From the NCBI GenBank assembly GCA_029582155.1, contig CM055901.1:50473206-50537205 (forward strand): a stretch of 64,000 bases of DNA, written 5' to 3'. Position numbers and translations under genes: made by a program. How positions within the stretch are numbered: the stretch's first letter is position 1; each line of letters opens with the position of its first letter. This DNA comes from Panopea generosa (lineage: Eukaryota > Mollusca > Bivalvia > Adapedonta > Hiatellidae). The notes below the pieces were generated by a model that worked only from the letters and a program-made list of their open reading frames with translations, did no database searches and was not told the DNA's origin. Shown here one piece after another: positions 12,281 through 24,900 of the stretch.

Positions 12281-13212
12281 TGTATCAGCAGGCCTTCTAA
12301 AATTCCAAAATGCAAATCGGTCCAGGTTTTTTTTTCTACCTTTAAAATCACACTTACTTAAAAAAATCACTATATACCTTTACATAACTATATGCATACC
12401 CCACCAACCATGTCAGCTGCACCATGTATTTTCTCCGTTTATTCATTAATAGGGAACTATTTCAAGTTTATTTGTGTATTATTTATAACATACTTTATCA
12501 CAATGTGTACATTTTGATGACTGACATTATGTTTCCGCTTTACTGCATAATTTTCATTATATTAGAAATACTTGATCGAACCGGAAGTGTGGCAAGTACC
12601 GGAAACTGCGTGAAATAATAACCATGGAAACCAATGTAACATTTCATTAAACTTTTTATTTTTTATATGCATTGTGCTGTAGCTACTACGTACAATTACC
12701 AGAACAAGCACGTATATATAATTAAAAATATTTTTTTTAAAAAAAATTAAACAAACAAGTAACACTGCACGTTTTATCATATATTTTAATGACGCAAACA
12801 ATATTCTGTCTGACCGTCCCAGCTTTGGCTAGCGGTATATCAAAGAAATTACGGACGCAAACACAATCTTTTGACAGAATGCTATGGGTTGCTGATCACA
12901 CATTGAAGGTTACTACATAGCGATAGACTCTTCCGATAAACTCCCCCTAATATCGTTAATGGTTAAGTCAAAACTGACATTATTTCGCACAGCAGGTGAC
13001 AAAACAATCGGATTATTGGGTCAAATGATTTTGCCGCAAGGCGTATTTCACAGGTCAGTATGGCATGGTAAGAGCAATTTATGAGATTTTATGACAAATA
13101 GAAAATATCTGGACCGGATTTTTATTAAACTTCGAAATGAAAACTGGTTTTGAACTTCAGAAATCGGTCCAAAAACTGAAAAAACGGCAATTTTAGAAGG
13201 CCTGTGTATCAG
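12281..13212. mobile_element. Non-autonomous hAT-like DNA transposon with target duplications
   Basis: A perfect 16-bp terminal inverted repeat is present: CAGGCCTTCTAAAATT at 12289-12304 and its reverse complement at 13189-13204. The element proper is therefore 916 bp. It is flanked directly on both sides by the identical 8-bp sequence TGTATCAG (12281-12288 and 13205-13212). An 8-bp target duplication and ends starting CAGG are typical of the hAT superfamily. No transposase frame is present, so it would depend on an autonomous relative. Two ETS-like sites (ACCGGAAGT at 12580 and ACCGGAAA at 12598) lie inside. The intact target duplication suggests a fairly young insertion. Confidence 0.88.
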
Positions 13213-15155
13213 TATGCACCTTTAAACTGGTATAGCTTCATCAAACAGTACACAATGTCATCCAAACTTGGCAGAAGTCATGAAAATGTTACAATGTTCT
13301 CATATGCACAAATAAATGACATTTTTAACCAAAAAAAATGCTCATCTGCTTTACACAGATCTAAGAATCTTGCTACCATCATAATTATAAAGAAGGTAAT
13401 TCTTCACTGAGACCTTAATATAATGTACGCTATTGACAACTGTTACATAACAAAAACAGAATTTATTTATGAAATGAACTTTCCAAAGCATTGGACATCA
13501 GCAAAGTATTTTTACATGATCGAATGAAATTAGTTTTACATAATCATATTTTCTCTAATGCATTGGAATAAAGGTCTTCAACATGATTTTACATTATCAT
13601 AAATATGACACTCAAAGAGCAAGATATGGAAAGAACATATTACATAATGGTCTATTATTAAAAACAACAGGCCAAAGTGGGCCTGAGACAATCAACCAAG
13701 TAAAGATGTTTTAAGGACATAAACATTATGGCAGCCCCAAATTTAAGCTCACAGATCTGGTGTGGTTTGAACAAACTTAGTACAGGGCCTGCAGCCAATG
13801 CTACATATAAAAAACTGTGACTCCTGTGGTGACCCCTTATTTGACCCCTCAATTCAGTTTGAACAAACTTGATAGTAGCCCATCAGTTAATGATTTAAAC
13901 TTAATGGATATATCCAACATCACCCCTTTTATGGTAGTGACCCCGCATGTGTATAAAAGTGGGGGCATATTTCTTCCAAAAATAAAAACAGAGTTATCCA
14001 ACTTGTGTTTGTGGGTGTGGGGAACGTTTATATTGAGAATACAGTATTCACAGCTTTAGAATATTACATGTAAAGGTCAAAATCAAAATATTGTAATGAA
14101 AAAAACTTTTAATGACACATTCTAAAACAGAATATTACTATATTATTAGTGTGAAAATGTGACTCTTACATTCACCCGGTGCTTCTTTTATCTTCTCAGT
14201 AATACTACTGACTAATAAATACAGAGCGTAAGGTGTTATAATACAATACAATAAGTGTTAAAGTCAGTGGGCAATGCAATTTAGATGAAGAGAGAGTAGC
14301 ATAGCAAGTGTATGGGGAAGTAGTTACACTGCCATGAATCTTCCATGACCTGATCTTTCTGCTCAATTTCACTACCAGCAGTACATCAGTGCATAAATCA
14401 GATTCTTTACAAATCAATCACTTGATGTTTTTTCCAGAAATGTCATTGCAGAATGTGCCCATGCTATCTTTAGTGTTCAGCTTTCAAAAAGATTAAGACA
14501 TAATATATGTTTGTATTTCATTAACAACAGGAATTAGTTATTGTATGTATACTACCAGTTGGTGTAAAATGATGCAAAATCTTCAATGGTGTTTGCATTT
14601 TTTCATGGCACCACGGAATACTGTGCCAGAACATTGTTTCAAAAGCTGGTTAAGTGATTTTTCATTTCAATTTTTGGTATATGTGCATACCGGTATTTTA
14701 TAACGCCCACCGACTGTCTGGCTATTGGTATTAGAGAATCTATTTCACTGATATATAGATCAGCGCAATCTACACAGTTCCAGGTTACCTCAAAACAGTT
14801 GCACTTCATTCTAAATGTAAACGATACCGGACATGGGACTCAACTGTTTTGAGATAATCTGGAATTTTTTAGGTCACACTGAATTGTATAACAGAGAAAC
14901 AGATTTCTCTAATATCCAAATGTTCAGTGGGAACTATAAAATCTACAAATGTACCTAAAATAGACACGAAAAATCACTTATACTAGCTTTTGAGACAACA
15001 TTCCAGTACTGTACTATTTAGCATTGCACATGGCACAGGTTCTCAGCCTTCATATCAGGTAAAAGTAATTAATAATGCATGGTGTACTGACCAATGATAC
15101 AGTACAGGAAGACCATGATAAATTGCTAATCAGGAAGAACATTTAATAATGGTGT
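13213..15155. other. Stretch without a recognisable gene; probable old repeat at about 13650-14060
   Basis: No frame longer than about 80 codons is present. The part from about 13650 to 14060 (CAGGCCAAAGTGGGCCTGAG and the similar TTTGAACAAACTT words near 13766 and 13858) looks like a diverged interspersed repeat with two related halves. I cannot name it. The rest appears unique and AT-rich. Confidence 0.4.
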
Positions 15156-15159
15156 AGGG

Positions 15160-18100
15160 AAGAACTACAAATCATGTGGTGGCTACCAATCATGTACAGA
15201 ACATCTCATGGTGGCTACTAATCATGTACAAAACATCTCATGGTGGCTACATGTACCAATCATGTGCAGAACATCTCATGGTGGCTACCAATCATGTACA
15301 GAACATCGCATGGTGGCTACCAATCATGTAAGGACTAACATCTCATGGTGGCTACCAATCATGTAAGGACTAACATCTTATGGTGGCTACCAATCTTGTA
15401 AGACTAACATCTCATGGTGGCTACCATTCATGTAAGGACTAACATCTCATGGTGGCTACCATTCATGTAAGGACTAACATCTCATGGTGGCTATCAATCA
15501 TGTAAGGACTAACATCTCATGGTGGCTACCAATCTTGTAAGGACTAACATCTAATAGTGGCTACAATTCAGGTAAGGACTAACATCTCATGGTGGCTACC
15601 ATTCATGTAAGGACTAACATCTTATGGTGGCTACCAATCATGTAAGGACTAACATCTCATGGTGGCTACCAATCATGAAAGGACCAACATCTCATGGTGG
15701 CTACCAACCATGTAAGGACTAACATCTCACGGTGGCTACCAAGCATGTACAGCACATCTCATTGTAGCCACCAATCATGTACAGAATATCTCATGGTGAC
15801 TACCAAGCATGTACAGCACTACTCATTGTAGCCACCAATCATGTACAGAATATCTCATGGTGACTACCAATCATGTACAGAACATGTCATGATGGCTACC
15901 AATCATGTACAGAACATCTCATGGTGGCTACCAATCATGTACAAAACATGTCATGGTGGCTACCAATCATGTACAGAACATGTCATGGTGGCTACCAATC
16001 ATGTATAGAACATGTCATGGTGGCTACCAATCATGTACAGAACATGTCATGGTGGCTACTAATCATGTACAGAATATCTCATGGTGGCTACCAATCATGT
16101 ACAGAACATGTCATGGTGGCTACCAATCATGTAAAGAACATCTCATAGTGGCTACCAATCATGGCTATATGGAAGAACATCTCATGGTGGCTACCAATCA
16201 TGTACAGAACATCTCATGGTGGCTACCAATCATGTAAAGAACATCTCATGGTTGCTACCAATCCCGTAGGGAAGAACATCTCATAGTGGCTAACAAACAT
16301 GTACAGAACATCTCATGGTGGCTACCAGTCATTAAGAGAACATCTCATGGTGGCTACCAATCATGTAGGGAAGAACATCTCATGTAGACTACTAACCATG
16401 CAGGGAAGAACATCTCATGATGGCTATCAATCATGTACAGAACATCTCATGGTGGCTACCAATCATGTAGGAAAGAACATCTCATGGTGGCTACCAATCA
16501 TGTAATAACTAACATCTCATGGTGGCTACCAATCATGCAAGGTAGAACATCTCATGGTGGCTACCAATCATGTATAGAACATCTCATGGTTGCTACCAAT
16601 CATGTAAAGAACATCTCATGGTTGCTACCAATCCCGTAGGGAAGAACATCTCATAGTGGCTACCAAACATGTACAGAACATCTCATGGTGGCTACCAGTC
16701 ATTTAGAGAACATCTCATGGTGGCTACCAATCATGTTGGGAAGAACATCTCATGGGAGCTACCAATCATGTTGGGAAGAACATCTCATGTAGGCTACTAA
16801 TCATGCAGTGATGAACATCTCATGGTGGCTACCTATCATGTACAGAACATCTCATGGTGGCTACCAATCATGTAGGAAAGAACATCTCATGGTGGCTACC
16901 AATCATGTAATAACTAACATCTCATGGTGGCTACCAATCTTGCAAGGTAGAATATCTCATGATGGCTACCAATCATGTATAGAACATCTCATGGTGGCTA
17001 CCAATCATGAAGGGAAGAACATCTCATGGTGGCTACCATTCATGTAGGGAAGAACATCTCATGGTGGATGCCAATCATGTAGGGAAGAACATCCCATGGT
17101 GACTGCCAATCATGTAGGGAAGAACATCCCATGGTGGCTGCCAATCATGTAGGGGAGAACATCTCATGGTGGCTACCAATCATGTACAGAACATCTCATG
17201 GTGGCTACCAATCATGTAGGAAAGAACATCTCATGGTGGCTACCAGTCATGTAATAACTAACATCTCATGGTGGCTACCAATCATGCAAGGTAGAACATC
17301 TCATGGTGGCAACCAATCATGTATAGAACATCTCATGGTGGCTACCAATCATGAAGGGAAGAACATCTCATGGTGGCTACCAATCATGTAGGGAAGAACA
17401 TCTCATGGTGGATGCCAATCATGTAGGGAAGAACATCTCAAGGTGGCTACTAATCATGTACAGAACATCTCATGGTGGCTACCATTCATGTAATAACTAA
17501 CATCTCGTGGTGGCTACCAATCATGTACAGATCACCTCATGGTGGCTACCTATCATGTAAGGAAGAACATCTCATGGTGGCTACTAATCATGTAAGGAAG
17601 ATCATCTTATGGTGGCTACCAATCATGTAGGGAAGAACATCTCATGATGGCTACCAATCATGTAAGGAAGAACATCTCACAGTGGCTACCAATCATGTAT
17701 AGAACATCTCATGGTGGCTACCAATCATGTAAGGAAGAACATCTCACAGTGGCTACTAATCATGTACAGTGCATCTCATAGTGGCTACCAATCATGTACA
17801 GAACATCTCATGGTGGCTACCAATCATGTACAGATCACCTCATGGTGGCTACCTATCATGTAAGGAAGAACATCTCATGGTGGCTACCAATCATGTACAG
17901 AACATCTCATGGTGGCTACCAATCATGTAAGGAAGAACATCTCACAGTGGCTACCGATCATGTACAGAACATCTCACAGTGGCTACCAATCATGTACAGA
18001 ACATTTCATGGTGGCTACCAATCAGGTAGAGAAGAACATCCCATGGTGGCTACCAATCATGTAGGGAAGAACATCTCATGGTGGCTACCAATCATGTATG

Positions 18101-21100
18101 GAAGAACATCTCATGGTGGCTACCAATCATGTAGGGAAGAACATCTCATGGTGGCTACAAATCATGTCAGGAAGAACATCTCATGGTGGCCTACAATCAT
18201 GTTTGGAGGAACATCTCATGGTGGCTGCCAATCATGTAGGGAAGAACATCTCATAGTGTCCGCCAATCATGTAGGGAAGAACATCTCATGGTGGCGACCA
18301 ATCATGTAGGGAAGAACATCCCATGGTGACTGCCAATCATGTAGGGAAGAATATCTCATGGTGGCTGCCAATCATGTAGGGGAGAACATCTCATGGTGGC
18401 TACCGATCATTTAGGGAAGAACATCTCATTGTGACTGCCAATCATGTAGGGAAGAACATCTCATGGTGGCTACCAAATATGTAGGGAAGAACATCTAATG
18501 GTGGCTACCAATCATTATGGGAAGAACATCTCATGGTGACTGCCAATCATGTAGGGAAGAACATCTCATGGTGGCTACCAATCATGTAGGGAAGAAAATC
18601 TCATGGTGGCTACCAATCATGTAGGGAAGAACATCTCATGGTGGCTACCAATCATGTAGGGAAGAACATCTCATGGTGACCACTAATCATGTAGGGAAGA
18701 ACATCTCATGGTGGCTACAAATCATGTAGGGAAGAACATCTCATGGTGGCTGCCAATCATGTAGGGAAGAACATCTCATGGTGGCTACCAATCATGTAGG
18801 GAATCATGTAGGGAATAACATCTCATGGTGGCTACCAATCATGTAGGGAAGAAAATCTCATGGTGGCTACCAATCATGTAGGGAAGAACATCTCATGGTG
18901 GCTACCAATCATGTAGGGAAGAACATCTCATGGCGGCTGCCAATCATGTAGGGAATAACATCTCATGGTGGCTACCAATCATGTAGGGAAGAAAATCTCA
19001 TGGTGGCTACCAATCATGTAGGGAAGAACATCTCATGGTGGCTACAAATCATGTAGGGAAGAACATCTCATGGCGGCTGCCAATCATGTAGGGAAGAACA
19101 TCTCATGGTGGCTACCAATCATGTAGGGAAGAACATCTCATGGTGACTGCCAATCATGTAGGGAAGAACATCTCATGGTGGCTGCCAATCATGTCGGAAA
19201 GAACATATTATGGTGGCTGCCAATCATGTAGGGAAGAACATCTCATGGTGGCTACCATTCATTTAGGGAAGAACATCTCATGGTGACTGCCAATCATGTA
19301 GGGAAGAACATCTCATGGTGGCTACCAATCATGTAGGGAATCATGTAGGGAAGAACATCTCATGGTGGCTGCCAATCATGTAAGGAAGAACATCTCATGG
19401 TGGCTACCAATCATGTAGGGAAGAACATCTCATGGTGACTGCCAATCATGTAGGGAAGAACATCTCATGGTGGCTACCAATCATGTAGGGAAGAACATCT
19501 CATGGTGGCTACCAATCATTTAGGGAAGAACATCTCATGGTGACTGCCAATCATGTAGGGAAGAAAATCTCATGGTGGCTACTAATCATGTGAGAAAAAC
19601 ACCTCATGGTGACTGCCAATCATGTAGGGAAGAACATATCATGATGGCTACCAATCATATAGGGAAGAACATCTCATGGTGGCTACCAATCATGTAGGGA
19701 AGAACATCTCATGGTGGCTGCCAATCATGTAGAGAAAAACATCTCATGGTGGATACCAGTCATGTAGGAAAGAATATCTCATGGTGGCCACAAATCATGT
19801 AGGGAAGAACATATCATGGTGGCTACCAATCATGTAGGGAAGAACATCTCATGGTGGCCACCAATCATGTAGGGAAGAACATCTCATGGTGGCTATAAAT
19901 CATGTAGGGAAGAACATCTCATGGTGGCTGCCAATCATGTAGGGAAGAACATCTCATGATGGCTACCAATCATTTAGGGAAGAACATCTCATGGTGACTG
20001 CCAATCATGTAGGGAAGAACATCTCATGGTGGCTGCCAATCATGTCAGAAAGAACATCTCATGGTGGCTACCAATCATGTAGGGAAGAACATCTCATGGT
20101 GACTGCCAATCATGTAGGGAAGAACATCTCATGGTGGCTACCAATCATGTAGGGAAGAACATCTCATGGTGGCTACCAATCATGTAGGGAATAACATCTC
20201 ATGGTGACTGCCAATCATGTAGGGAAGAACATCTCATGGTGGCTACCAATCATGTAGGGAAAACATCTCATGGTGGCTACCAATCATGTAGGGAAGAACA
20301 TCTCATGGTGGCTAATAATCATGTAGGGAAGAATATCTCATGGTGGCTTCCAATCATGTAGGGAAGAACAACTTATGGTGGCTGCCAATCATGTAGGGAA
20401 GAACATCTTATAGTGGCTACCAATCATGTAGGGAAGAACACCTCATGGTGGCTACCAATAATGTAGGGAAGAACACCTGATGGTGGCTACCAATCATGTA
20501 AGGAAGAACATCTCATGGTGGCTACTAATCATATAGGGAAGAACACCTCATGGTGACTGCCAATCATGTAGGGAAGAACACCTCATGGTGGCTACAAATC
20601 ATGTAGGAAAGAACATCTCATGGTGGCTACTAGTCATGTAGGGAAGAACACCTCATGGTGACTGCCAATCATGTAGGGAAGAACATCTCATGGTGGTTAC
20701 TAGTCATGAAGGGAAGAACATCTCATGGTGACTGCCAATCATGTAGGGAAGAACATCTCATGGTGACTGCCAATCAGGTAGGGAAGAACATATCATGGTG
20801 GCTACCAATCATGTAGGGAAGAACATCTCATGGTGACTGCCAATCATGTAGGGAAAAACACCTCATGGTGACCGCAATCATGTAGGGAAGAACATCTCAT
20901 GGTGGCTACTAGTCATGTAGGGAAGAACACCTCATGGTGACTGCCAATCATGTAGGGAAGAACATATCATGGTGGCTACAAGTCATGTAGGGAAGAACAT
21001 CTCATGGTGACTGCCAATCATGTAGGGAAGAACATCTCATGGTGGCTACCAATCATGTAGGGAAGAACATCTCATGGTGACTGCCAATCATGTAGGGAAG

Positions 21101-21145
21101 AACATCTCATGGTGGCTATTAGTCATGTAGGGAAGAACATTGAAC
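15160..21145. repeat. 32/35-bp minisatellite array, about 170 units
   Basis: The core CATCTCATGGTGGCTACC followed by AATCATGTA is repeated head to tail. Two main spacer forms exist: AGGGAAGAA or AGGACTAA giving 35 bp, and CAGAA giving 32 bp. The array is zoned. The AGGACTAAC type prevails at about 15.3-15.7 kb, the 32-bp CAGAAC type at about 15.75-16.2 kb, a mixed zone follows at 16.2-18.2 kb, and the GGGAAGAAC type prevails from 18.2 kb to the end, where GGCTACC and GACTGCC variants alternate. Open frames of up to about 170 codons come from the repeat and are not genes. Confidence 0.97.
16433..17520. repeat. Higher-order block repeats in the 32/35-bp array
   Basis: A fixed order of unit types recurs: CAGAAC, GGAAAGAAC, TAATAACTAAC, CAAGGTAGAAC, TATAGAAC. 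The marker GTAATAACTAACATC occurs near 16502, 16907, 17250 and 17489. The first two intervals are about 405 and 343 bp, so the block has been duplicated with loss or gain of one or two units. Confidence 0.65.
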
Positions 21146-21434
21146 CATGATGATGACTGTCAAGTTTTCACAGGAGATTGTTGCATGATGTTTGCATAAC
21201 ATCTCACGAGTCTTACTACAATGATATACCAAAACAAGTCGTGATGATTGTCAAGCAAGCATAGAAGAACATCACTTTATGGTTACCAAGTTTGCGTTTC
21301 ATGATAATTGCCCGGAGTTTAGGAAAAATATCTCATGACTGATAGGTTCTAAGAACGCACAGAAAAACATCTCAGGCATGCTGTCATGCATGCAGAGAAC
21401 TCGTGCAACCTTCTATGCACAGATGAATGAGCAA
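21146..21434. repeat. Degenerate right edge of the 32/35-bp array
   Basis: Spaced, strongly diverged echoes of the unit continue past the regular array: CATCTCACGAGTCTTAC near 21200, AGAAGAACATC near 21264, AATATCTCATGACTGA near 21327 and AACATCTCAGG near 21366. Such edge decay is expected where homogenisation by unequal exchange is weak. Confidence 0.6.
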
Positions 21435-21568
21435 GAGGGCCAAGATGGCCCTATATTACTCACCTGACTGACCTTGAGTCACCCAACTTAAGTAGATTAT
21501 ATAATACATGGACACCAGGCGATCACAAAAGCTCACCTGTGAGCCTTTGGCTCAGGTGAGCTAAAAAT
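21435..21568 (+). repeat. Short interspersed repeat ending in a strong hairpin
   Basis: It starts AGAGGGCCAAGATGGCCCTA, itself a small inverted repeat. It ends with a stem-loop at 21530-21562: AGCTCACC and TGAGCC pair with GGCTCA and GGTGAGCT around a TTT loop, with a TG bulge. AAAAAT follows directly. I recognise this start and end as a common bivalve repeat, probably an internally deleted copy. The end layout recurs in other repeats of this window. Confidence 0.7.
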
Positions 21569-22481
21569 GCCTTTAACAAAAATATATGCATACCCATGTG
21601 TATGATAACATTATTTATATAGACAAGTTTATTACTGCAGAGCAATAAAAAACTAATCAGTAAATCTCTTAATGAACTTGGTTTTTTATTTACGTTTGTG
21701 TTAATGCAAATAATTATAACACATTCACGTCATATCTACAATAAACTAAATTCTTTAACAATAATGGAAGAACATCTCATAATGGGTTATAACAAAGGAA
21801 CATTGAAAGGACTTTGACATTCATAATCATCACTAAATTTTAACCAAGCACAACATGAAGAACTGATTAAGATGTCAATGACTGATGACTGATTGAGAAC
21901 AAGAGATGAGCATCAAGTGATCGATCAATAACTTATACTTAGTGCTTGATAAAAGCACATATTGTACAACTGATCTAACAGGTACCAACAAAATATCCAA
22001 TCAAGGCAGTTTCTGCATGCATGACGAGGTGGCATTACTTATTATAGACTCATTAAAACCGAGATTTTATCACTGAACGATGGCATTAGAATATTTCACT
22101 AATCAATAGGAGGTAATCAAGCCCAATTCAGTGTGGCTCAGGCATCTCAAAAGGTGCTTACCTGCTGACCTGGTGTACAATGTTCCATGCCAATAACTAA
22201 CAATGTTCACATAAACTGAAATAATTGGAGTTTTCATAATATATCATACATGATGGGTGTTATATGCAGTACTTTTCAAGAATGAATAAATGAAAGAAGT
22301 TTTATGACCTATGATTAGAGGTATGGGGATAAAAAATGGGACAATAATCAACATAAAGATGATATTAGATCATTATAAATGTCCTGAATTTAAATCCCAA
22401 TCCAAAATTGAATCCAACACCTCCATATCTTGATGAGGTATAGCAATGTCCATAATTTGATGTCATTTGATCGCTTGGTTG
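21569..22481. other. Stretch without a recognisable gene
   Basis: AT-rich sequence with short open frames. AGAACATCTCATAATGG near 21768 is a stray likeness to the preceding array. Nothing else is recognisable. Confidence 0.5.
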
Positions 22482-22732
22482 TATGGTGTTGAGCATCGCT
22501 TTCAACACTTTTTCAGTTACATCATCAGATGGTGTCTACTTGAGACAGTATTCAAAGTGCTGCCACAATGGAGTATCATTCGGCAGATACTGACACCAGG
22601 CTTGCCAGACCTAGATCTATCCTCTAAATGTGGAGCCAAGCCAGGAAGCTTCTGGTACCATTTTACACGTCTTTAGTAATACCCGAACGGGAGAAAACCC
22701 ATGACTCTCTACCCTAGACAACCACTGCGGTA
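22482..22732 (-). mobile_element. tRNA-headed SINE, family B, copy 2
   Basis: The body matches copy 1 through GATGGTGTCTACTTGAGACA near 22529-22548, a GGAGTATCAT word, CTGACACCAGGC and GGAAGCTTCTGGTACCA near 22650-22666. The tRNA-like head at the right end is worn: CCTAGACAACCACTGCGG remains, with part of box B. No target duplication is obvious. An open frame of about 69 codons inside it is not a gene. Confidence 0.7.
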
Positions 22733-24642
22733 AAAAATATGGCACATGGATGTGATGATTTTATGACACATCCTCCCAATCAAAGGAAACCTATGTTTAT
22801 GCATGGGAGGATAATTATATAGAGAGGCAGATATATGTAAACCTTATCCCACAAGGTTTTACTTTCCAGGATTTCTGAGGACGAAGAGGGAGGAAGATTT
22901 TGTTTTTTATTCTGATAATTATTCAATATTTTGTTCTACTATCTACAGATTCATACAGTTAATACACAGAACAGTTCAATAAATCTTTTTCAAAGGAATG
23001 AAAGAAATATTTCTTTGAAGAAATTGATTTTTATGTATGTTTGTCGCTCGTAACCAGGCAACCATTTAGAATAGTTGCATGCTAAAATCCAACAAATTAC
23101 AAAGTTTGCAATACCCATGTATGAACTAATTACCCTGGGAATTGTTCCCGATTTGGATTCAGACTTGAGAAATGCATAAACAACACACTATCGCTTCTTG
23201 TGTGCATAAGCATACACTATAATTATGCTGTTATCTTGCAATGTTTTATTATTTCTTGAAGTCTTATTTGAATATCAATAACATTATAGTCAGAAACAAA
23301 ACAAAAATATCAACATCATTTTAGGTTAATTGTTGCAAAACAATATTGAAAGTTTTTATGTCTCATCACAGTTGAGCTTGGTCCAAAAAAAGATTGCAAA
23401 ACAATATAAAAATGTAGCACAAGATTTTTCTTGATTTCTGGATTTCTGGATTTTCCACTATATTTCAGTGACCTTGAATTTGGACTAATTGACCTTATTA
23501 ACAATTTTACCAAAATCTTTAGATTTTTTTTTTTAAGATTAGATCACAGGGCTTTTTCACCTAATTAAACAGAGGCCGAAATTCGGTGGCTTCCGAATCC
23601 ATAAATCATGCTTCTTTCCGAATTGAGGCAAAAACAAATCTCAAAATGGAAAAAAAAAATTTCAGATAATTATTGGTTAAAACATGGTCTTAACAGTGTT
23701 ACACTTTGTTTTCCAGTTTGCTAAAGCCTTAATAACATTTCCCAATTTCCCCGAACTCTAGCTGTTTTTTCCCAATCTCGAAGGCTTAGGCCTCTTCCCA
23801 ATTTCCACAAAAAAGGTTCTGGATCAGGTTTATTGAGGCTCCAATGAATAAACATCATAATTGTTTTTTATCAAAAGAAGCATTGTATTTCTAGTTTTAT
23901 TATTTTAATATCACAGAAAACAATGATCCCAAAAGAAATACTTTAAATTTTAAAACTGTGTGTCTAAATATGCAACCAATATTATCATAAAAAATACTAC
24001 TTTTACATTTTCATGCATATGAAAAAGAATGCAAACATTTTAAAAAGTGCATATTAATAATTGTAGAAAACATGAAATTTAATGATAAGATTCAGTTTTA
24101 ATTCCAGCATCCTTTTATTCAAAATTATATTACAATTCTCTAAATCTGATGGAATTACTGTAGCACACATTCATATCTGCACAAAGAGCACTTGAAAACA
24201 TTAAGTGGTTTCCTTCAACGCTCTCAAGTACATTTTAATTTTTATTTGCTTTTTATTTTGCATATCCTTGAAACTCATTTAATTCCATGCATGTGAGAAC
24301 TGGAACCGTTTTTCTCATTAAATAAACTATTTACTTTAAATGTAGAAATTAATTAATACATCTATTTAATGAGAACTGTTGAAAAAAAAATGTCATTGGA
24401 AAAAAAAAAATGTTTAAGAGAAACTTTTGTAAGAAGTATGGTAACAAAACATATATGTCCCTATTATTTGCTTTTTCCAGGTTCATTAATTATGTTGAAT
24501 AAGTTGGGGTTTTTTTTACACCATTTTCAACTTTAATTATAACAAGTAATGTAAGGCATCCATTTTTATTTGTGAAGCAAGACCTAAGAAAGAATCGCCA
24601 TCATTCAAAAAGTTACTAGAAAATTTCTTACATAATACACCG
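22733..24642. other. Stretch without a recognisable gene; possible old repeat at about 23540-23840
   Basis: AT-rich, with short frames only. The part near 23540-23840 is C-rich compared with its surroundings and carries repeated CCCAATTTCC and CCCAATCTC words. It resembles a diverged interspersed repeat but cannot be named. Poly-A and poly-T runs occur near 23520 and 24390-24410. Confidence 0.4.
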
Positions 24643-24900
24643 TCTTCCATGGCCTAGTGGTTAAGGCGTCCGCCCCGAAGCGGGAGGTCAAAGTTTGAAT
24701 CCCTGTGGAAGCACATGGATTTTTCCAATGCAGCCGTTGCTCACCCAGCAGCTAGTTAAACTGAGGGTTACTGAATGTCTAACAGCCTGACGTCTGGCAA
24801 TGATAACTTTTGGGAAGAAACTGTGTACAGCATAAAGTGTCTCGTAAGCAAAGTGTGATTGACCCTTTCAATAGGGGTGACACTATAATAAACAAACACT
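24643..24900 (+). mobile_element. tRNA-headed SINE, family C
   Basis: The head at 24643-24716 carries box A TGGCCTAGTGG and a box B-like GTTTGAATCCC. CTTCC and GGAAG arms at its ends can pair as part of an acceptor stem. An anticodon-like stem TCCGC/GCGGG encloses a six-base loop, one short of a functional tRNA. A roughly 185-bp unrelated body follows and ends in an AATAAACAAACA tail. It is a single copy in this window. I read it as a SINE and not as a tRNA gene because of the loop and the attached body. Confidence 0.65.

Noticed and set aside
11991-12449. 152-codon open frame
   Set aside because: It begins with GTG, crosses the left end and target duplication of the hAT-like element, and has no recognisable domain.
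15873-18309. Open frames of up to 171 codons in the 32/35-bp array
   Set aside because: They change frame with unit length and consist only of translated repeat.
24643-24716. Functional tRNA gene
   Set aside because: Boxes A and B are present, but the anticodon loop is one base short, the acceptor pairing is partial, and a SINE body with a tail follows.
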